Assembly (NCBI RefSeq): GCF_034702125.1
Contig: NC_085857.1
Coordinates: 55,298,714-55,362,713 of the forward strand
Direction: 5' to 3'
DNA: 64,000 nt
Source: Engraulis encrasicolus
Lineage: Eukaryota; Chordata; Actinopteri; Clupeiformes; Engraulidae
In this document: in pieces, positions 58,874-64,000 of the stretch
Layout: the number at the start of each line of letters is the position of its first letter
How positions within the stretch are numbered: position 1 is the stretch's first letter
Notes under the pieces: generated by a model
What the model was told of the DNA's origin: nothing
The model's database searches: none
Seen by the model: only the letters and a program-made list of their open reading frames with translations
Program-made: the position numbers and the translations under genes

Positions 58874-59808
58874 TGTGCGACTGTCCCCCTTGCTCATGAG
58901 TTCTCTGCTTCATCTATTTACACAGCTGCAATCACGTTTTGCACTTCCCTACGTGATGGAAGTTTAATCGGTATTTTCCACCACTATCCTCGGGTCGGAT
59001 CGGACCGGGCTGCCCAGGTGTAATCAAGCTTTTTTTTTTTTTTAAACTATTAGCTTAGGGCCTTATTGGTCCGGGCAAAATCATGTAATAATTAGACAAA
59101 ATATTCTAAACACTATTCTTTATGTGAAGACTACAAAGTTGCACAAGTCAGACTACGAAATTGCAAAAGGCAGCATGCACAGTTTTCCTCCACTGGCAAG
59201 CCTAATACCGCTGGTGGTGATGGTGCATTTCTCAAAACCAAATTTGCTTACTACATTAGCTACTTTGTTGTTTTCAATGCATTTTCCCATTGGCATTCCA
59301 ATTTCTTTGGGCCCGATCTAAGCTCTACTATAGCCTAGATGGCGTGGGCTTTGAGAATGCTAATGCAGAAACCCCAGTGATGTGAATAATAAATCCACAG
59401 CTTTGCTCTTTTGGCGTTCAGCCCTCTCCATTTTGAAGGGGCTTTTCTAATGTTCATGCCAGCGATTTATTTGCCTGTCCAAACCCCTCTTTCATCTCAA
59501 TTAGCTCATCATTTATCTGCAGTCCCATTCGTTGTTTTCGCTGGTTATGCCAGCATGACATTTTTCAGCAAGCTGCTGCTTAGTTAGCCAAGGAGGGGGA
59601 AGGAGTCTCGTTCTGCTCCCATGTCGCGTGAGAATTCTAGAGCAAAACAAGCTGCACGGCTTGAACGGGCAAAGTCTCAAGTGCTGTTTCGGGCTAGGGC
59701 CACCAGATGGAGTTAGAAATATGGCTGTTTTCACCAGAACTGGCCTGCTGAGCAAAACCTTGATTTCCAAGCCGTTTCATGATTATGAAAAAGTTGCATA
59801 GGCTATCT
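58874..59808. other. ZNF-B intron 3, unassigned
   Basis: A T-run lies at 59029-59044. No exon or element end was recognised. Confidence 0.4.
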
Positions 59809-60021
59809 TTAAAGGTGCACTGTGTAGAATGGTGTCCAGACTAGGTATTGCAACCATGCTGTTAATTGAAACTGTTGTCTTCTGCTAAATGTGTTCTTTT
59901 CATGAATATTTACTAAATAATGAACTAATAATGAACTAACTACAAGTATGATCAAAGTATGGTAGGTTTTGCAGCTAAAAATAAATAAATAAATAAAATA
60001 TATTACAAAGTGCACCTTTAA
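59809..60021. mobile_element. T2-like MITE (213 bp)
   Basis: TTAA at both edges with inner ends AGGTGCACT and AGTGCACCT. The terminus TTAAAGGTG differs from TTAAAGGRR at one position. An AAAT run lies near the right end. Confidence 0.7.
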
Positions 60022-60295
60022 ATATTGGGGCGCAGCAGAGATGCTTACACAACTCCATGCACCTAATTCTATTAAACCCACCACAGCATGTAAATGGGCA
60101 GTATGCACATGTGCCTTTCTTCTTCTATTGCTCTGTTGTATCTGGTGGGACCGTCTCACAGCACACAGAGAGGTATGGCATGTGTATTGCATCGTCTTCA
60201 GCAAGCGTTGCATTGCCAACACAATATACCAACAATACAGCCCAGTGAAATCTTGAAATGGTTTTTAAATGTGACTTCCTGTAAAATCCAAGTAC

Positions 60296-60529
60296 CTGTA
60301 GAATCCATAGGGAGAATGTCTGTGTCTTCTTCTTTGGTGTCCTTCACAGACATGGCCCAATGGGGTGCTGCATAGCAGTGTTCCAGAAGAATAAAAGCTC
60401 CTTCCCCATGGTCCAGAACACTGGACTCTTCTCCCCCATGTTCCAGAACGCTGGACTCTCCTTCTAGTTTGATGTGGTCCGCAACACTAGGTTCTCCTCC
60501 CTGTTCTTCTTTCACTTCCTGTTTCAACT
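60296..60529 (-). CDS. ZNF-B exon 3
   Basis: 234 bases, phase 1 at both ends, acceptor TTTGTAG, donor GTACTT. It encodes ELKQEVKEEQGGEPSVADHI, then GESSVLEHGGEESSVLDHGE (a repeated SSVLxHGxE unit), then SVKDTKEEDTDILPMDST. The acidic Lys/Glu pattern with VKEE motifs is usual for N-terminal exons of teleost finger proteins. Role unknown. Confidence 0.8.
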
Positions 60530-60559
60530 CTACAAACCAAGCAAACAAGAACTTTTATA

Positions 60560-60652
60560 CTCCATGCTCTAGAACTGTTATAAAGGGTGAATCTCCATGC
60601 TCTAGAACTGTTATGAAGGGTGAATTTCCATGCTCTAGAACCGTTACAAGGT
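60560..60652. repeat. Three-copy 33-bp minisatellite in ZNF-B intron 2
   Basis: Units CCATGCTCTAGAACTGTTAT plus AAGGGTGAAT. On the minus strand they resemble the repeated SSVLEHG codons of exon 3. Confidence 0.85.
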
Positions 60653-60779
60653 TTGACAAGGTAGACTAATGAAAATGTCAGCAACATTATAATTTATATA
60701 TAAGTTTAGTCTCGACTTACAAGTTACAACTTAGCAATACATGTGGAATTGTAAACAATAATGTGCTGTGGTCTTTTAC

Positions 60780-60887
60780 CTGTAGAGTCTTCCTGTTTGA
60801 TGTCATGAGGCTCTTCTTCCCTTTTTACTTCCTGTCTTGGACAAATATCCTCTTCAAATTCTTCTTCCTTCAAGACACAATTCAAAT
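60780..60887 (-). CDS. ZNF-B exon 2
   Basis: 108 bases, phase 1 at both ends, acceptor TTTTGTAG, donor GTAAAA. It encodes LNCVLKEEEFEEDICPRQEV and KREEEPHDIKQEDST, with an Asp formed across the junction with exon 1. Acidic with KREEE and IKQED motifs, typical of the N-terminus of fish finger proteins. Confidence 0.8.
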
Positions 60888-61162
60888 CTACAAAACAAAT
60901 ATCTTTACAATGAGTGAACACACAGGGAGAAAATGCCTTTGCATCATATCAACTACGAAAGCAGTGTTGTCATTCAACATAATGTTGAAACGGAATCAAA
61001 ATTAGTCCAAATTCAGACTACACCAAATGACTAAACCATCATCACTAAATGACCACTACTTACGTTCTTTGCAAAGACTCTATTTAGGAGAAAATATGAT
61101 ATAATATTAATGGCTCATTGAAATGGCTGGACTTTGAAAACATCAGACCACTCCAGACTTAC

Positions 61163-61166
61163 CCAT
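61163..61166 (-). CDS. ZNF-B exon 1, start codon
   Basis: On the minus strand GACTATGG is followed by a consensus GTAAGT donor. ATG plus one G joins exon 2 to give Met-Asp-Leu-Asn, and the whole five-exon frame closes at 1821 coding bases. The 5' UTR would run up through the GA microsatellite at 61199-61277; its start is unknown. A decayed copy exists at 46318-46405. Confidence 0.65.
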
Positions 61167-61198
61167 AGTCAGCTGGGTTCCAATATGTTTAGTTGCAC

Positions 61199-61200
61199 AT

Positions 61201-61277
<77 letters not shown>
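61199..61277. repeat. (GA)n microsatellite
   Basis: About 39 GA units with one AA interruption, about 35 bases upstream of the ZNF-B start, so possibly in its 5' UTR. Confidence 0.97.
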
Positions 61278-61279
<2 letters not shown>

Positions 61280-61456
61280 TTACAATGAAGTAAAGTTACA
61301 CACAGCATGGTTATTACAGTGAAGTAACGATAAACACACAGAGACAGACACACAGACACACACAAACACACGGAAATAAGTACGTAAAGTATTCTCTTCA
61401 TTGCTGTGTATGAATACCTTAATGGATAGTGACTTGGGGAAACCACTAGGCCGGTG

Positions 61457-61459
<3 letters not shown>

Positions 61460-61541
<82 letters not shown>
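61460..61541. repeat. (CA)n microsatellite
   Basis: About 40 CA units upstream of ZNF-B. Confidence 0.97.
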
Positions 61542-61542
<1 letters not shown>

Positions 61543-62181
61543 GCATGTCATCGACATGATCATGTTGTGTGAAATAAAGACGTCAGGACCACAGCAGTTC
61601 TAGACATTACTTGTGGGCGATAGAGTGACATTTTTGTATAGTAATGTAACAAGGTGATTTAAATACTGTTGACACTTCTGGCCGAACATCTCGAAGATGA
61701 TTCGAACTCGGCAGAAAGGACCCAGTGCATGGCGAGGCATTCCCAACTTGGAAAGTTTAACACCACTTCACGTTCAAAGAAAAGGGACAGTGGGCCAAAA
61801 TCATACTACTGCGGAGGGCTAACGCATTGAAAGATACAACATATTCAGAATAAGCTACTCAACAGATATCCCACAAGCTGGGATGGGATGCATTTGTAAG
61901 TAACCTTGCGCTTGTCTAGTCTAGTCGCCCGTGTTACACATGTCTAGTGTGATAACAATAACAGCTCTGTTTTGACAATACACGCCTTAAAGAGACTCGT
62001 GTCTTTTCAGCCATCGATGTGCGCAGCTATTCTGGACTTTACGGTCCCATTCACTTCAATTCATTTTTTTGGCGTTTTACATATTTCGGACCGTGCGGAC
62101 GCCGCTGTACTCGTGCGAGGAAAACAACAATAGTCTCGGGTGCTAAACATGGTCATGGAACGGCTTGCTTAACCAGAATGG
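61542..62181. other. ZNF-B upstream flank, no gene seen
   Basis: May include the ZNF-B promoter. No TATA box or other motif could be assigned. Confidence 0.35.
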
Positions 62182-62420
62182 TGTGTGTTGTGTCATTTCG
62201 AAGATAATTAAAGAAAATCTTATTACAATGGGATTTCTCATAGGCATGGTTTTGCATGTCTCTTATCTCTTTTCATGTTGACTGAGCTATCACCGTTACA
62301 AGTTTACAAGGTGCACAGCGCACATATGTATGCATACAAAAAGGAAGAATACATTTCACAGTGTAATTCTGCAAATAATTCACTTCAAAGTTAAGTGTTA
62401 TTACATAGGCACCATGGTCA
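62182..62420. repeat. Local duplication, copy 1
   Basis: Text such as AAAATCTTATTACAATGGGA, CTCTTATCTCTTTTCATGTT and CTGAGCTATCACC is repeated in diverged form at 63772-64000. Confidence 0.75.
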
Positions 62421-62731
62421 TCAATATGTGTGTAAGAACAAGTGAAAAAACAAATCGGTCAGTTTGTCAAAGAGGAGATGGTAGATATGCGCAACATAGT
62501 ACAAAGTATGCATCACACCATGCTTCTGAATGATATGAAGGAAAAATACTGACGGCACATAGCCTACGTCTCTTTCCTCAATAATGCACATGCCACATAT
62601 CACTCAAGCAACATTATCTTCATTAGCTAATGTGGCCACAGGGGGGCGATATTGTAGGGCACGCTGAGACATTCGGATTCAATTTAACTCACTATTAGGC
62701 TATATAACAAAGGTTGCATTATAGGCTAGGC

Positions 62732-63052
62732 CAGTGATTCCCAACCTATGGGTCGCCAAAGATCCACAGGGGGTCGCGAAGCCCTCTTGAGTTTAAGGGG
62801 TTTCATTTTAATACCATATGTAGCCCATGTTGAATAAATGACAAATGCATAGAAGCAACAAAATTTAAGTGCTACATTAAACATTTATTCTGTTTTTGAA
62901 CAAAGACGAATTGAGGAATAAAATGATGACTAAAATGAGTTTTCGTAGGAGACAGAGCGTATCGAGTGACTTCCTCTCATGCGGGCGCTGGGTCACCAAA
63001 CCTTACAATAGTAAAAACATGGGTCCCTGAAGAAAAAGGTTGGGAACCACTG
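62732..63052. mobile_element. hAT MITE with TSD GGCTAGGC
   Basis: The ends CAGTGATTCCCAACC and GGTTGGGAACCACTG are inverses with one mismatch. The target duplication GGCTAGGC is perfect at 62724-62731 and 63053-63060. Confidence 0.93.
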
Positions 63053-63199
63053 GGCTAGGCTACTACATATAGTCATTAATTGGCAAACAATTCATGTTGT
63101 TTCTATTGTAATGGGATTGCTACATTCAAGAAGTTTCCAATGTCTTTCATCTCCTCTGTCTTTTCCATGTTTGTAGGTTAAGAATTAACAAACAAAATC

Positions 63200-63608
63200 T
63201 TAAAGGGACAGTTTGGTCAATTTCAACATGCAGTTGTATTGCTCACGCTACCCTTGACTTGTCAGTACCTGGTGATGCCACATTTTTCGGCTCAGCCCTT
63301 TCCGAGATATGAGCAATTCTAATGGGGGCAGCGTTTGTTTACATTTTAAAAAAATAAAACATAGGCCAACTCCAAATATTTTCCCAAAAGGTACTCCTGC
63401 TTGCTAGTTGTCTGCTGATGTTTTATAACCTTTTGGATGTTTTTGGGAATAAATAAAAATGTTTTTTTTGAAATGTAAACAAAGAGCTGCCCCCATTACA
63501 ATGACCAGGATCGGCTGAAGAAAGAAAAAAAAATCTCAGGCACTGACAAGTCCAGGGTAGTGTGAGCATTACAACTGCATGTTGAAATTGACCAAACTGT
63601 CCCTTTAA
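63200..63608. mobile_element. T2/Kolobok-like palindromic MITE
   Basis: TTAA at both edges. The termini TTAAAGGGACAGTTTGGTCA pair with their inverse, and the arms pair for about 70 bases. Fits TTAAAGGRR. Confidence 0.85.
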
Positions 63609-63771
63609 CATTGTACTGCATGTTTTAGATGGGCCCATGTACAAAGTACTTCAAGTCTGTCTGTAGGGCACATCAAGGGTCTGTGAGAAAAGGGTGCTTG
63701 CGCTGCTGACAATGTGTAAATGCTTCCATTACATCCTATAGGCCTACATATGATGGCTACAAGAATTTCTG

Positions 63772-64000
63772 CAATGTGTTGTGTTGTTTTGAAGAAAATT
63801 GAATAAAATCTTATTATAGTGGGATGTCATTTGCATGATTGGACAGGTTTCATATCTCTTAGCATGTTCACTGCGTCATCACCATTTCATCTTACAATGT
63901 GCAGAATGATCAGAACTTTCTGTAATTCTGAAAATAAGTAACTCTGAAGTTAACAGATCATACCACATATGTAATAAGTAGGCCTAGTGCAAATTGAGAA
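63772..64000. repeat. Local duplication, copy 2 (runs to window edge)
   Basis: Diverged copy of 62182-62420, about 1.59 kb away, same direction. It is cut by the window end. Confidence 0.75.

Overview
The window looks like nuclear DNA of a teleost fish. It has intron-split vertebrate genes, long CA/GT/GA/GAA microsatellites, Tc1/mariner, hAT, piggyBac-like and Kolobok/T2-like DNA transposons, and L2-type LINEs whose 3' tails carry TGTAA repeats as in eel UnaL2. I cannot name the species. No prokaryotic operon, CRISPR array, rRNA or free-standing tRNA gene was seen. No retroviral genes were recognised.

Three host genes can be supported. (1) Exon 1 of map2k7 (MKK7, the JNK kinase kinase) lies on the minus strand at 2011-2134. 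The rest of that gene lies to the left of the window. (2) ZNF-A is on the plus strand, in eight exons from 16638 to 46106. It joins in frame into an 846-residue protein with a Cys-rich N-terminus, an acidic middle and about 15 C2H2 fingers. (3) ZNF-B is on the minus strand, in five exons from 61166 down to 52710. It joins in frame into 606 residues with an acidic, Lys/Glu-rich N-terminus, a 24-Glu tract coded by a microsatellite, and a C2H2 array whose last part is frameshifted. ZNF-A and ZNF-B converge tail to tail. Decayed exon copies in and around them suggest the locus once held more zinc-finger gene material.

Layout: 1-3200, map2k7 5' end and intron 1. 3200-16600, mobile-element field with an L2 LINE, a piggyBac relic, a second LINE relic broken by a hAT insertion, and a four-deep nest at 12.6-15.6 kb. 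16.6-46.1 kb, ZNF-A, whose introns are filled by hAT, Tc1, piggyBac-like, Harbinger-like and LINE elements. 46.1-52.7 kb, intergenic, with a SINE, a hAT MITE and a broken Tc1 copy. 52.7-61.2 kb, ZNF-B. 61.2-64 kb, its upstream flank with microsatellites, a hAT MITE, a T2-like MITE and a local duplication.

Many insertions could be closed to the base because both terminal repeats and the target-site duplication are visible: 8 bp for hAT-type, TA for Tc1, TTAA for piggyBac/T2-like, TTA for Harbinger-like. One Tc1 copy (41534-43151) keeps an open 337-residue DD34E transposase. A close copy 7.8 kb away is broken by a 7-base deletion. Two Tc1 elements are large palindromes, and a separate perfect 67-bp hairpin sits at 29084-29224. 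I found no convincing new biochemical system. The most unusual material is this nested and palindromic transposon structure and the repeated duplication of zinc-finger exons.
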